Part shown: in pieces, positions 5,380-5,457 of the stretch
How the letters are laid out: the number at the start of each line of letters is the position of its first letter
Numbering within the stretch: position 1 is the first letter of the stretch
NCBI GenBank assembly: GCA_017501125.1
Contig: JAFVXN010000041.1
Span: 1-5,457, forward strand
Origin: Clostridia bacterium
GTDB taxonomy: Bacteria; Bacillota; Clostridia; Christensenellales; Borkfalkiaceae
Reading direction: 5' to 3'
DNA: 5,457 bases
Made by a program: the position numbers and the translations under genes
Notes under the pieces: model-generated
The model's database searches: none
What the model was told of the DNA's origin: nothing
Seen by the model: the letters and a program-made list of their open reading frames with translations, nothing else

Positions 5380-5457
5380 GCGGCGACTAACGCCGCCGAA
5401 ATTGTTCGACTTTCTCGCGCAAGGCTGTCCTTTGCGCTCGGGCACGCTCACGCCTAC
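5380..5457. other. Noncoding tail with two further inverted repeats
   Basis: Just past the terminator, GCGGCG (5380-5385) and CGCCGC (5391-5396) form a perfect 6-base dyad with loop ACTAA. Farther on, GCGCAAGG (5417-5424) and CCTTTGCGC (5429-5437) form an imperfect dyad with one bulged base. I see no ribosome binding site or convincing gene. It may be part of a dispersed intergenic repeat or an unseen gene's flank, which the window is too short to show. Confidence 0.35.

Noticed and set aside
5254..5451. Minus-strand open frame of 65 codons
   Set aside because: It is an antisense reading through the tRNA-Gly gene and its terminator, a well-known source of spurious proteins.

Overview
The window reads like the chromosome of a Gram-positive, Clostridia-type Firmicute with near-balanced GC, possibly a gut lineage. 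The support is strong GGAG-type ribosome binding sites before most genes, two sigma-A promoters with 17-base spacers (TTGACC/TATAAT and TTGACA/TATAAT), a tRNA with an encoded CCA end, and a gene set (VanZ-like, DUF368/PopT, ComFC, lipoprotein phosphoesterase) common in that group. This placement is inference. I see no mobile element, CRISPR array, phage gene or defence gene.

Bases 1-3984 hold one tightly packed minus-strand operon, read from right to left: promoter (3956-3984), a VanZ-like membrane protein, a DUF368/PopT-type polyprenyl-phosphate transporter broken by an in-frame TAA, a ComFC-type phosphoribosyltransferase, a secreted lipoprotein metallophosphoesterase, and a four-helix membrane protein that runs off the left edge. 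Neighbouring genes overlap by 4, 23 and 8 bases, with one 50-base gap before the phosphoesterase. The promoter lies so close to the VanZ start codon that the mRNA is probably leaderless.

Bases 3985-4126 are a divergent intergenic region. They contain a perfect 9-base inverted repeat (4011-4035), a possible extended -10 promoter and a good ribosome binding site for a plus-strand gene. That gene (4127-5149) encodes a 340-residue soluble protein of unknown function: two compact end domains joined by a charged, low-complexity linker. No terminator is visible in the short gap after it (5150-5214).

Bases 5215-5379 are a complete stand-alone tRNA unit: a consensus promoter, tRNA-Gly(CCC) and a rho-independent terminator. 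The last 78 bases (5380-5457) contain two more inverted repeats and no convincing gene.

Most of the operon's products act in or on the membrane, with PopT as a lipid-carrier recycling protein, so an envelope role is the most reasonable joint reading. ComFC, a DNA-uptake protein, is the outlier. The strongest points for a second look are the nonsense codon in popT, the apparently leaderless operon start, the uncharacterised 340-residue protein, and the near absence of the palindromes CCGG, AGCT and GGCC outside the tRNA.
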